A DNA stretch of 64,000 nt, taken from positions 248,001-312,000 of the forward strand of contig NZ_PHNJ01000004.1 of NCBI RefSeq assembly GCF_008122205.1, written 5' to 3'. This DNA is from Natronococcus pandeyae. Lineage in GTDB: Archaea > Halobacteriota > Halobacteria > Halobacteriales > Natrialbaceae. The position numbers were made by a program, and so were the translations under genes. The notes beneath the pieces were generated by a model, which did no database searches, was not told the DNA's origin, and saw only the letters and a program-made list of their open reading frames with translations. The number at the start of each line of letters is the position of its first letter. Within the stretch, counting starts at the first letter, position 1. This document shows, piece by piece, positions 36,318 to 45,009 of this stretch.

Positions 36318-37775
36318 TCACTGGAGGTAGCCCATGTCCTCCAGGCGCTGCTTCGTCGATCCGTCGACCGAGAGCGAACCGTCGTCGGTGGGTCGCCGCA
36401 AGTCGCCCCGCTCCGCTTCAATCTTCGCGGCCAGTTTGGCGCGGACGTCCGGTTCGTCGTCCGCGACGTTTTCCGATTCGGCCGGATCGGCGGCGAGATC
36501 GTACAGCTCCTCGCTTCCGTCCGTTCCTTCGATGTACTTCCACTCGGTCGTCCGAATCGATCGGAGACCGCGATCAAACCGACGACGAACTTTGTCAGGC
36601 ACTTCCCCCATCCAGCGCTCGAGCGCCTTCATCGACGGCTGGGGCGACAGATACTCGGAGATCACGAATTCCCGTCCGTCGTCGTAGAGGTTCCGCCGAG
36701 AAACCGAGGCGGCCTTGTCCGCGTCCAGCGTACTTCCGGCCGCCTCGAGGAGCGTCGGGTAGAGGTCGCGAAGTTCGACCAGCCCCTCGCGCGTTCGACC
36801 GGGCTCGAAGGACGACGGGTGTCGAACGACGAGCGGAACGTGCGTCAGGGTATCGTACAGGCAGTACTGGTGATCCATCAACCCGTGATCGCCGATGTTC
36901 TCGCCGTGATCGCCGACCACGACGAGGAGCGTGTTCTCCAGTTCTCCTAGGTCCCGTAACTCGTCGTAGAGCTTTTCCAGCCGATAATCGAGGTAGCGGA
37001 GTTCTGCGCGGTAGAGCCCTTCGAGGATCTCGAAGTCTCGTTCGTCCATCTCGGTGTGTCCGGTCAGGTACGCCCAGGCGTCTTGATTGACGGATTTCGC
37101 CTCCGGCCAACTCACGTCCGACGGCAAGAACGTCGAACGGAATTTCCGCGGCGGACGGTACTCGAGGTGTGGTTCGATGTAGTTGACGAACGCGAAGAAC
37201 GGCCGTTCGGGGTCTCGTTGCGACCGAAACCACCGCTCGAGTCGATAGTTCGTCACGAGCGCACCGCTGTCGTACACTCGCCGCCAGTTTGCGAAGAGCG
37301 CATCACAGAGTGTCTTGTACCCGTCCCGACCGGCCAACTGTTTCCCGACGGCCGCTGCCCGCTCGCGAAACCCGTTCGCTTCCTTCGCGATTCTCGCGAG
37401 ATCCGCACTACCGAACAGCTCCCAGCCGACGAGAAAGTCCTCGAACCCCCTGTCGTAGCCGAACGCCGGGCTCACCCACGTATTGTTCGAGTACGCGACG
37501 GTCTGGTAGCCGTCCTCGCGCAATCGCTCCGCGAGGGTCGGGATCGCCGGTTCGAAAGACTTCGAGGCCGCGTGGCTCCCGTGATCGGACGTGTATTGGC
37601 CCGTGAACAGCGACGAGTGCGACGGGACCGTCCAGGGGGCGGTGGTGAACGCGTTCGTGAACGTGACGCCGTCGTCGGCGATCCGATGAAGGGCGGGCAT
37701 CACGTCCTCGCGACCGAGCACGTCCTGCGCTCGGGCCGTATCCATGACGACCAGAACGATGTTGGGCGGATCCAT
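36318..37775 (-). CDS. Sulfatase-family hydrolase with Thr at the nucleophile position
   Basis: The 485-residue protein belongs to the alkaline-phosphatase/sulfatase superfamily: NIVLVVMDTARAQDVL (metal-binding Asp12) and VVGDHGENIGDHGLMDHQY (~275-290). The motif that in true sulfatases reads C/S-x-P-S-R is here APWTVPSHSSLFTG, with Thr49 at the formylglycine position and His53 for Arg. Thr is the nucleophile in phosphoglycerol and phosphoethanolamine transferases of this superfamily (LtaS, EptA). A phosphodiesterase or phosphotransferase is thus as likely as a sulfatase. There is no signal peptide or membrane helix, so it acts inside the cell. I placed the start at MDPPNIVLVV, 33 codons into the frame. 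Neighbours are the two ABC exporters and the epimerase. Confidence 0.8.
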   Translation of the reverse strand: MDPPNIVLVVMDTARAQDVLGREDVMPALHRIADDGVTFTNAFTTAPWTVPSHSSLFTGQYTSDHGSHAASKSFEPAIPTLAERLREDGYQTVAYSNNTWVSPAFGYDRGFEDFLVGWELFGSADLARIAKEANGFRERAAAVGKQLAGRDGYKTLCDALFANWRRVYDSGALVTNYRLERWFRSQRDPERPFFAFVNYIEPHLEYRPPRKFRSTFLPSDVSWPEAKSVNQDAWAYLTGHTEMDERDFEILEGLYRAELRYLDYRLEKLYDELRDLGELENTLLVVVGDHGENIGDHGLMDHQYCLYDTLTHVPLVVRHPSSFEPGRTREGLVELRDLYPTLLEAAGSTLDADKAASVSRRNLYDDGREFVISEYLSPQPSMKALERWMGEVPDKVRRRFDRGLRSIRTTEWKYIEGTDGSEELYDLAADPAESENVADDEPDVRAKLAAKIEAERGDLRRPTDDGSLSVDGSTKQRLEDMGYLQ

Positions 37776-38021
37776 TGCAACCACCTCACGCGAGAGCCTG
37801 TAAAAACGTTTTTCGAGGGTGTTTTGACCGTCGGGACGGCGAGACGATCGTTTCGAGCGATACGAACTCACTGGCGAGAGTGAACGGATGAAGCGAGGCC
37901 AAATAGGCCCGGATAGTTCATAAACCGTGCAAAATTCCCGCCGATCGTGCTGAAGTATTGTCTTTCACCTCCTACAGAATACATGATTAAATGGGCAGGT
38001 GTGTAGCGAGCACACGGAAAT

Positions 38022-38987
38022 ATGGAACTCCGAAATAGTACCGTTCTCGTCACCGGAGGCGCCGGGTTCATCGGCTCACATCTCTGTCGTGCCCTGGTCG
38101 AGGCCGACGCAGACGTGGTCGTCGTCGACGATCTTTCGACGGGGCGAGCGCCCCTGGTGTCGTCCGAGGGACCCGTCGAACCGATCGACGTCCGATCGGA
38201 TACGCTCTCGAGCACCATCATCGACGTGAGCCCAGACGCAATCGTCCACCTCGCGGCGATCCACTACGTTCCGTACTGTGACGAACACCCTCGAGAAACG
38301 TTCGAAGTGAACGTTCTCGGGACGAGACAACTCCTCGAGGCGGCCCGTCGCGTGCCGGATTTGCAGAAGTTCGTCTTCGCCTCGTCGGCGGCCGTGTATC
38401 CGCCGCGAGCCGAGGCAAACGAGGAGTCCGCTCGGCTGGATCCGGTGGACGTCTACGGCGAAACGAAACTCGTCGGGGAGGACCTCGTTCGGCTGTTCGC
38501 CGCCGATACCGACGTCCCGACCGCGTTAGCGCGATTGTTCAACGTGTACGGCCCGAACGAGACGAACTCGCACCTGATCCCGGCGATTCTGATGCAGATC
38601 CGCGACGGTCGGCGCGAGGTCGAACTCGGAAATCTCACGCCGCGGCGAGACTTCGTTTACGTCGACGACGTCGTCAGGGCAATTATCGCGATGCTCACCG
38701 ATTTCGACGGCGACTGTCGCCCGTTCAACGTCGGGACCGGAACCACCCACTCCGTCCGCGAAGTAGTGGAGGTGACGAGTCGTGCACTCGACGACGACAT
38801 CGCGATCACACAGGACGAAGGCCGAACGAGGGAAAGCGATAGACCGCACCTCGAGGCCGACGTCAGCCGGATACGGGACGAACTCGGTTGGACACCCGAC
38901 GTCACGTTCCAGGAAGGGATTCGGCGGATACTCTCGAGCGGACGGATCACCGCCGGCGAGGAGCTATCCCCCGGCGCCGACGACTGA
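38022..38987 (+). CDS. NAD-dependent nucleotide-sugar epimerase/dehydratase
   Basis: The 321-residue protein is an extended short-chain dehydrogenase. The NAD-binding motif is VLVTGGAGFIGSHLCRAL (~8-25), followed by VVDDLSTGR, IVHLAAIHYVPYCDEHP, the Ser of the triad in VFASSAAVYPPRAEA, the Tyr-x3-Lys in VDVYGETKLVGEDL (~142-155), and ARLFNVYGPNETNSHLIP. The C-terminal substrate domain has RRDFVYVDDVVRAI and FNVGTGTTHSV. It is most like UDP-glucose/GlcNAc 4-epimerases and glucuronate epimerases used in archaeal glycosylation. It would convert the NDP-hexose made by the 31452 enzyme. The exact sugar is not determinable. It stands divergent from the sulfatase-like gene. Confidence 0.87.
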   Translation: MELRNSTVLVTGGAGFIGSHLCRALVEADADVVVVDDLSTGRAPLVSSEGPVEPIDVRSDTLSSTIIDVSPDAIVHLAAIHYVPYCDEHPRETFEVNVLGTRQLLEAARRVPDLQKFVFASSAAVYPPRAEANEESARLDPVDVYGETKLVGEDLVRLFAADTDVPTALARLFNVYGPNETNSHLIPAILMQIRDGRREVELGNLTPRRDFVYVDDVVRAIIAMLTDFDGDCRPFNVGTGTTHSVREVVEVTSRALDDDIAITQDEGRTRESDRPHLEADVSRIRDELGWTPDVTFQEGIRRILSSGRITAGEELSPGADD

Positions 38988-39069
38988 TCGTGCGGTACTC
39001 AGCCGAACTGCTCGACGACATTGGATGATTCGACGGAAAATACATTCGAATAGAACTACCCGAATACCT

Positions 39070-39083
39070 CGTATTAAGTTAAA
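39070..39083 (+). promoter_or_regulatory. TATA-like promoter of ABC exporter 2
   Basis: The AT-rich run GTATTAAGTTAAAG sits ~28-41 bases before the ATG at 39111, the right distance for an archaeal promoter giving a very short leader. It is the only such run in the 120-base gap after the epimerase gene. Confidence 0.45.
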
Positions 39084-39110
39084 GTGCAGATCGGTAGTAG
39101 CCGGGGTGGA

Positions 39111-40904
39111 ATGAACGAGGAAGACTTATCGCTGCGCGACAAAGCCCGTGCGTTCTGGCGCGTCGCGACCTTTAAGCCGATTCTGACGGTGTTCATCGTC
39201 GGGTTCAGCGTTATCGCCGCACTCCTTGAAGGGATCGGACTGAGCTTTATTATTCCTCTCATTGAGGTCGTCCAATCGCCAGAGGATCCGACTGCCGAGG
39301 GTGGAATCGTGGGCACGTTCGCGTCCGTCTACGAGTTCCTTGGGATCCCGTTCTCGCTCGGATTCATCGTCCTCGGCGTCAGCCTCGTCATGACCGTCCG
39401 TTACGTCTCGAGTTTCGTGGTCGCGTGGTTGCGGGTCGCGATCGAGACGTACTACGTCCGCCACCTGCAGACGAAAGCGCTCGATCGGTCCCTAGATGCG
39501 GAAGTCGGCTACTTCGACGAACACGGATCGGACGACATCCTCAACGCGATCGTCACGCAGGCCGAGTACGCGGGGAAGGTGATCCGCGATTTCATCCAGC
39601 TGTTCGAACAGCTGTTGCTCGGACTCATGTACCTCGCTATCGCGCTCTATATCGCTCCCTACCTGACGATCCTCGCCGTCCTCGTTCTCGGTGGTCTTAC
39701 GCTTTTTATCCGGTACGTTATCGAACCCGGATATGCGGTCGGTGATCGGGTCGCAGCCGCGAACGAGCAGATCCAGCAGACGGCTCAGGCCGCCACTCAG
39801 GGCATTCGAGACGTCAAACTGTACACGAAATCCGACGATCTGTTCGACAGTTTTTCACAGGCGGTCCAGCAGTTCACGGATGCGAACATCAGACTCGGAC
39901 GTAACGAGGCGGCGGTCAACAACTTCTACAATCTCTCGGCCGCGCTCGTCGTCTTCGGGCTCATTTACCTCTCGCTCGGATTCACCGGACTCACGGTCGC
40001 CGAACTCGGCATGTTCCTGTTTGCGATGTTCCAGCTCGCACCGGTCGGGAGCAGAGTCAACTACAAATTTTATAAAGTTGAAGGGCGGCTTCCCCACCTC
40101 GTCCGAACGCAACAGTTCATTCGGGAACTCGAGTCGCAACAAGAACACGATCAGGGAGACGAGCCAGCCCCGGTCCCCGCGACGCCGATCACGTTCGACG
40201 ACGTCTCGTTCTCCTACGGGAGTGGCGACGACGAACAGGTGCTTCGCGACGTCTCGTTTTCGGTCACCAAGAACGAGTTCGTCGGGTTCGTCGGGCAATC
40301 GGGCGCCGGGAAATCGACCATCATTTCGTTGCTCGCCCGACTGTACGAGCCCGATAGCGGAGAGATCCGCGCAAGTGGAGTTCCGATCGACGAGATCGAT
40401 CTCACAGCCTGGCGAGAGCGCGTCGCAGTGGTACGACAGAGCCCGTTCATATTCAACGACACGCTGCAGAACAACGTGTTGGTCGGGAACGAGGACGCGA
40501 CACGGGCGCAACTGGAACGCGCCTGTGAAACCGCGCGAGTGACCGAGTTCCTCGACGAACTGCCTGACGGGTACGAGACCGAACTCGGCGATGATGGTGT
40601 GCGGCTCTCGGGTGGACAGCGACAGCGCGTGTCTCTGGCGCGGGCGCTATTGAAGGACGCGGACATCCTCGTCCTCGACGAGGCGACGAGCGACCTCGAC
40701 ACACACATCGAACGCGAGGTCCAGGCGGAGATCGAATCGATGGAGCGTGAGTACGCCATCATCGCGATCGCTCACCGGCTCTCGACGGTCGTCAACGCGG
40801 ATCGGATCTACACGATCGAAGACGGAGAGATCATCGAGTCTGGCACACACCCAGAGCTGGTCGACAACGGCGGCAAATACGCTAAGTTGTATACGAAGCA
40901 ATGA
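39111..40904 (+). CDS. ABC exporter (MsbA type), half-transporter 2
   Basis: The 597-residue protein is a paralogue of the exporter at 34471, from the N-terminus (LRDKARAFWRVATFKPILTV) through the ATPase. Six membrane segments lie in ~25-320. The ATPase domain has Walker A GQSGAGKST, signature LSGGQRQR, Walker B ILVLDEATSDLD and IAHR. All motifs are intact. Its stop overlaps the start of the third ParB-like gene (ATGA at 40901-40904), so the two proteins are made together. That links this exporter to glycan handling rather than to peptide export, while the first exporter adjoins the RiPP genes. The pair probably arose by duplication and then specialised. The substrate is unknown. Confidence 0.88.
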   Translation: MNEEDLSLRDKARAFWRVATFKPILTVFIVGFSVIAALLEGIGLSFIIPLIEVVQSPEDPTAEGGIVGTFASVYEFLGIPFSLGFIVLGVSLVMTVRYVSSFVVAWLRVAIETYYVRHLQTKALDRSLDAEVGYFDEHGSDDILNAIVTQAEYAGKVIRDFIQLFEQLLLGLMYLAIALYIAPYLTILAVLVLGGLTLFIRYVIEPGYAVGDRVAAANEQIQQTAQAATQGIRDVKLYTKSDDLFDSFSQAVQQFTDANIRLGRNEAAVNNFYNLSAALVVFGLIYLSLGFTGLTVAELGMFLFAMFQLAPVGSRVNYKFYKVEGRLPHLVRTQQFIRELESQQEHDQGDEPAPVPATPITFDDVSFSYGSGDDEQVLRDVSFSVTKNEFVGFVGQSGAGKSTIISLLARLYEPDSGEIRASGVPIDEIDLTAWRERVAVVRQSPFIFNDTLQNNVLVGNEDATRAQLERACETARVTEFLDELPDGYETELGDDGVRLSGGQRQRVSLARALLKDADILVLDEATSDLDTHIEREVQAEIESMEREYAIIAIAHRLSTVVNADRIYTIEDGEIIESGTHPELVDNGGKYAKLYTKQ

Positions 40905-41518
40905 ACATTTATAACCGATTGAGGAAGGCGCTGCATATTTATCGAACCGAGGGAACGACCGCTCTCCTGTCGAGAATACGCAGGCAGTTGTACTTCAGGA
41001 TCCGACAGCTGTACTGGGCGTACGTTCGACTCGTGTACCGATTCCGGTGTGACTTCGATACGTCGAAAATGTTGCGGGTAGAGGTCGATCCGGACCAGGT
41101 TCAGTGGAAATCGAACGTCGACAGGAACCTGGTTCCTGTCTACGGGGAGAACGCGGTAGTCGGCGAACTCCGCGGGACCTGGGATCTGTGGAAAGTTCCG
41201 ATAGAGTACTCGGACGCGTACCAATCGCTCACCGAACCGCCCCGGGACAAAGCCGCTCGAGAATTGCTGGCCTCGATGGAAGACGGGTACAAAGAACAAC
41301 ACGAACTGGACGGTGAAACCCGAACGATCCGTACCGTCGAGTTACCTGACGAGCCGCGACTGGCGGTCGGAAGAAACAACGAACTGATTCGCTGGGTCGG
41401 CGGTATCCATCGGATAGCCGCCGCACAGACGCTCGGAATGGAGACGATCCCCGCGTACGTCGTCGTCTGGCACCCACGTGCCGACCGGGAGGCGATCGAA
41501 ATCGAATACGCGGACTGA
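40901..41518 (+). CDS. ParB/sulfiredoxin-fold-like protein of the glycan island, paralogue 3 (short)
   Basis: At 205 residues this is the shortest of the four paralogues. The N-terminus is basic and aromatic (RQLYFRIRQLYWAYVRLVYR), followed by RVEVDPDQVQWK (the ParB-like first strand), VVGELRGTWDLWKVP (motif G-x-L-x-G-x-W-D) and the core NNELIRWVGGIHRIAAAQTL then METIPAYVVVWH. It lacks the Tyr-rich middle helix and the HPDLR tail found in the other three. It overlaps the end of ABC exporter 2 by four bases and is therefore coupled to it. A role in modifying or gating the exported glycan is a guess. Its divergence suggests a distinct substrate from the other copies. Confidence 0.68.
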   Translation: MNIYNRLRKALHIYRTEGTTALLSRIRRQLYFRIRQLYWAYVRLVYRFRCDFDTSKMLRVEVDPDQVQWKSNVDRNLVPVYGENAVVGELRGTWDLWKVPIEYSDAYQSLTEPPRDKAARELLASMEDGYKEQHELDGETRTIRTVELPDEPRLAVGRNNELIRWVGGIHRIAAAQTLGMETIPAYVVVWHPRADREAIEIEYAD

Positions 41519-41596
41519 CCCGACGAGATCGGGGACCGGAACGAAGTCGCCCGTAGCCGAGACGCGCGGCGCGGTCGGTCGATCGAAAGCAGGCCA

Positions 41597-42865
41597 TTAT
41601 CGATGTTCAGACGTCGACGTGATCTCTCGTCCGAGCAGTCGAAGCGGCCGAACGAGATAGTACAGCGGATACAGGGTTCGCGGGAGCGGAACGCGCCGAT
41701 ATTCCGCGAGTGTCGGACGCAACAGACCCGTCGCCGCGACGAGGGCGTCGTCGATCGAATCGGTCGAACACACGTCGAACAGATAGGTCGCCGCGGCGCC
41801 GGGGTCACCGAGGGGATCGGTCCAGTACCGATCGAGGATTTTCCCGACCAGTGCGACCGCTCGGTCGTCGTCGACCGCGATCCGCCTCGCGACGGGTCGT
41901 TTCGGACAGTCGAACAGCACCATCGAGAGCCCCAGCGCGATTCGAAGCCGGCGTTCGATTCCGGCCGCTTTCGCTCGTTTCACGACGGCGTGCCAGGGGA
42001 GACGATCTTCAGCGCGAACCGCTTCCGCGAAGTCACAGATCCACTTGAGTCGAGCCCACTGGTGTCTCGAGCCGTGATGAGCGAGCACGAGTAGCCGATC
42101 GATCGGCGAGAGCGACGGGACGTCGTCGCCAGACAACGACGTCGAAACGGAACGCTCCCAGAGGTCGTCGAACGGTAGATCGATCGGCGCCGACGGCCTG
42201 TGTAACTGCCAGCCGACTTCGACGACCGCGTCGCCGCCGTCGAACTTCCACTCGTCGGTGAGCGGCGGGACGAGCGGCCCGCCGATGACCGGTCCGAGCG
42301 GCGGTTGTCTTTCGTCTGCGGCATCGAACCACCGGTAGCCGAGTTCAGTGAGGGTCGACGCGGCTTCGGCGAGATCCTCTTTGGCGACGAGCAGATCGGC
42401 ATCGACGAACGTCCGTCGATCGAGGTCGTCGTAGACGGCTCGGGCCAGCACCGCACCTTTGTACGGGATCGCGCGGATCCCCCGGCTCTCGAACTGTTCG
42501 AGGATCTCAAGCAGTTCACCAACCAGATACCGGTTCCGAACGGCGTTCGTCCGGTACCGACCGCGAAGCGCCGACAGAACCTCTTTCGGAACCCGGTCCG
42601 GACAGGTCGCAGCGATTCCCTTGTACACCGGTGGAACGATCTGGTTGAAGCGAGCGATGCGCTCGACGGTCTCCCAATTGAGGTCCGATCGTTCTGACAG
42701 ATCGTGAAGTCGCCTGTCACATTCCGCTGCTCTGTCGGCCAGAACGCTCCGAACGACGAACTCCAGAGACGGGTTCGACGGATAATCGATGGCGGACCGG
42801 TCGACCCACCATCGTCGGCTCTGCCAGTAGTTCTCGATCATCGCTTGCTCACGGAACCGCCACAT
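41597..42865 (-). CDS. NTP_transf_5 nucleotidyltransferase family protein (lasso N type)
   Basis: The product has about 422 residues from the ATG at 42865 (an ATG at 42841 is equally possible). The nucleotidyltransferase core lies at ~130-185 as AIPYKGAVLARAVYDDLDRRTFVDADLLV, with the Asp-x-Asp metal pair in VDADLL. Downstream are EVGWQLHRPSAPIDLPFDDLW, LSPIDRLLVLAHHGSRHQW and RLKWICDFAEAV, all typical of the NTP_transf_5 family. In bacteria this family often sits in lasso clusters with an HprK-like kinase, where such an enzyme (N) adds sugar to the phosphorylated peptide. It is also common in capsule loci. Here it is 9 kb from the kinase, so membership in the RiPP pathway is plausible but unproven. 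Confidence 0.8.
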   Translation of the reverse strand: MWRFREQAMIENYWQSRRWWVDRSAIDYPSNPSLEFVVRSVLADRAAECDRRLHDLSERSDLNWETVERIARFNQIVPPVYKGIAATCPDRVPKEVLSALRGRYRTNAVRNRYLVGELLEILEQFESRGIRAIPYKGAVLARAVYDDLDRRTFVDADLLVAKEDLAEAASTLTELGYRWFDAADERQPPLGPVIGGPLVPPLTDEWKFDGGDAVVEVGWQLHRPSAPIDLPFDDLWERSVSTSLSGDDVPSLSPIDRLLVLAHHGSRHQWARLKWICDFAEAVRAEDRLPWHAVVKRAKAAGIERRLRIALGLSMVLFDCPKRPVARRIAVDDDRAVALVGKILDRYWTDPLGDPGAAATYLFDVCSTDSIDDALVAATGLLRPTLAEYRRVPLPRTLYPLYYLVRPLRLLGREITSTSEHR

Positions 42866-43034
42866 CGAGCGGAAATTTGTGTCCGCAACGGCAGATTCGC
42901 AGTTACTCGACACCTGCAAAACAGTTGTAGCTTTTGGTGGATCCCGTCGCTCGTGAGTTCCACTCCGTCGAGACGTTCGTCCAGCGGGAAACGTAGGTAG
43001 CCCGTTCATGCCGTCGATCGGTGAGAGACTACCT

Positions 43035-43385
43035 ATGTCGATGGCCCTCACTCACTTCGCGGTCGGCGCAACGCTGACGACGGTACTGGTCACCTTCGTC
43101 TTCTCGTTGATCCCGTACCCGCGGACCGTCGTTTTGATCGGCGGCGGGTGGGCGATGATCCCCGACGTGTACCGGCTCAGCCCGATCGCTCAGAACCGCC
43201 TAGAGGAATTTCACGACTCACCTTGGGCGGACCTCTTCTGGTTTCATCATACTCTGGACCGTCTCGACGCTACCGATTCGGAGCTTATTGCGGCAGTTTC
43301 CGTCGTGATTCTGATCGGTGTCACGGCGCTCAGCGAGTGGTACGTGTACCGGCAGAAAGTGAAAGGCGACGGTGACGAACTCTAG
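43035..43385 (+). CDS. Small membrane protein (YdjM-like N-terminus)
   Basis: The 116-residue protein opens MSMALTHFAVGATLTTVLVT. Two to three membrane segments (~4-30, ~36-50 and ~88-108) are separated by a polar loop containing WAMIPDVYRLSPI and WADLFWFHHTLDRLDATDSE. The THFAVG start and IPDVY...H..LDR residues resemble the small membrane-bound metal-dependent hydrolase group (YdjM/DUF457), with Asp and His as possible metal ligands, but the protein is shorter than usual. It overlaps nothing if the NTP_transf_5 gene starts at 42865. Function is unknown. Confidence 0.65.
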   Translation: MSMALTHFAVGATLTTVLVTFVFSLIPYPRTVVLIGGGWAMIPDVYRLSPIAQNRLEEFHDSPWADLFWFHHTLDRLDATDSELIAAVSVVILIGVTALSEWYVYRQKVKGDGDEL

Positions 43386-43483
43386 AGAAGCGATACGAGC
43401 GATCCACATCATAAAAGACGATGAGTGACGAACCCGGTCGCGCCACCCCGTAGTATTATTGGTCCGTTCGGAGAACCGCCCTT

Positions 43484-44956
43484 ATGAGGCGCCGCCGATT
43501 CGTCTCGGCGACTACCGTTGGGTTACTTGCGCTGCCCGCCGAACGGGGCCGGTCGTCGCGGGCCGACGAGACCGCAACGTACTCGAACCAGTACGATTCG
43601 ATTCAGGCGGCGGTCGACGCCGCTGGCGACGGACACCTCTACGTCGACGACACGAAAGAGGAGGACGACATCCGGATCGATACCGACGAGAACGACGGCC
43701 TCGTCATCGAGTGGCTGGGTGACTCGTGGGTCGAACAGCCCGCAGATCCGGACGAGGACACACACGTCTTCGAAGTCCACGGTGACTCGACGTACGACCT
43801 CACGCTCGTCAACTTCCGCGTGCGCAACCCATATAACGACGACGAGGACGTTTTTCACCAGTTGCACCCGGACTACGACCACAACACGGATCGTCGAAGC
43901 GCGATCGAACTTCACCGGGAGGATCCGGGGCCGCGCACCTTTCGCGTCCTCGGCGGGCACGTCCACCACGTCAACGGATACGGCGTCCTCGCCTGGAACG
44001 TGAACGAACGCGCGGTGATCCGCGATCTGACCGTCCAGCACACTGCACAGGACGGTATCTGCGTTACGGGCGCGACCGCTCCCGACGTCACCGTTTCGAA
44101 CTGCGTCTGTGAGGACACCGGTCGGCACAGTTTCTGTTTCCTCGACGAGATCGACACGGTTCGCTGTTCGGGCGTCGGACGGCGGCCCCACACCTCCGGC
44201 GTCTACTTGGAGGGGTTGAGCGACGAGACGGACGTCTTCCTCGAGACGGTGATACGGGGTGCCGTCCGCGCCGAGAGCGGCCCCCACCGCAGAATTCTCG
44301 AGTGGACCGAAACCGGCCCGACGGTACGTGGTTCACTCGTCGGCATCAATCCGCAGAACTGTCAGTTCACGCCGTTGCGCGCGACCGTCGAGGACTTCAC
44401 GCTCACGATCACACGCGACGACGGCTCGGAACACGTCGGATTCGTCGGCGACGTCGACGAGGACGGTGCAGTCGTCGATCATCAGGAGGCGGTCCGAATC
44501 CAGGACGTGACGGACGGTTCGGCCACAATCATCCTCGAGGACGAAGGAGGATCCCACCCGACCGAACCGGCGATTACCCTCGACAACTGTGCCGGGGGGC
44601 GGTTTCAACTCAACACCTCGAACGTCAGCGGCTTGCCGGTCAGAATCGATCGGACGCGGAGCGCGATCGTCGACGTGACGTCGAACGATCCGTGGGCGGC
44701 TACCGACGAACCGTTCGACGACCTTGAGAAGACGCACGTCCACGTGGGAAGCGCTGGACCCGAACCGACGGCCGGGAACGACGTTCGGTTCCTCGGTCGG
44801 TCCGACACGGACGGCGACCGTGGCGCGGATTACGCACTCTGGTTAGACGCCTACAGTCGAGCCAATCGCGTCTCCGGAACTGCATACGACGCCTACGCGC
44901 ACCGATCCGTGCTCGATGAAGGGTCCGACAACGAGACGAGCGATCTCGTCTCGTGA
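43484..44956 (+). CDS. Exported right-handed beta-helix protein
   Basis: The 490-residue protein starts MRRRRFVSATTVGLLALPAE, a Tat-type signal. Repeated short strands with turns, such as DSIQAAVDAAGDGHLYVDD, AVIRDLTVQHTAQDGICVTG and DVTVSNCVCEDTGRHSFCFL, indicate a pectate-lyase-like parallel beta-helix over ~35-250. A second beta-rich part covers ~280-460. Beta-helix proteins at the cell surface bind or cleave polysaccharide, and this one lies at the edge of a glycan island. No lyase catalytic residues can be named with confidence. The C-terminus is acidic and lacks an anchor, so it is probably released or held by other surface components. Confidence 0.8.
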   Translation: MRRRRFVSATTVGLLALPAERGRSSRADETATYSNQYDSIQAAVDAAGDGHLYVDDTKEEDDIRIDTDENDGLVIEWLGDSWVEQPADPDEDTHVFEVHGDSTYDLTLVNFRVRNPYNDDEDVFHQLHPDYDHNTDRRSAIELHREDPGPRTFRVLGGHVHHVNGYGVLAWNVNERAVIRDLTVQHTAQDGICVTGATAPDVTVSNCVCEDTGRHSFCFLDEIDTVRCSGVGRRPHTSGVYLEGLSDETDVFLETVIRGAVRAESGPHRRILEWTETGPTVRGSLVGINPQNCQFTPLRATVEDFTLTITRDDGSEHVGFVGDVDEDGAVVDHQEAVRIQDVTDGSATIILEDEGGSHPTEPAITLDNCAGGRFQLNTSNVSGLPVRIDRTRSAIVDVTSNDPWAATDEPFDDLEKTHVHVGSAGPEPTAGNDVRFLGRSDTDGDRGADYALWLDAYSRANRVSGTAYDAYAHRSVLDEGSDNETSDLVS

Positions 44957-45009
44957 TCCGCGTTCGGCCGTCGAGGGTCCTCCGGGAGCGTCGGTTTCGT
45001 CGAGTCGCG

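Noticed and set aside
37868-37984. A 38-residue Gly- and Phe-rich peptide frame before the sulfatase-like gene, considered as a second RiPP precursor
   Set aside because: It lacks the Tyr-x-x-Pro leader signature and an acid at a ring position, and it lies in a divergent promoter region. No ribosome-binding site precedes its ATG at the right distance.
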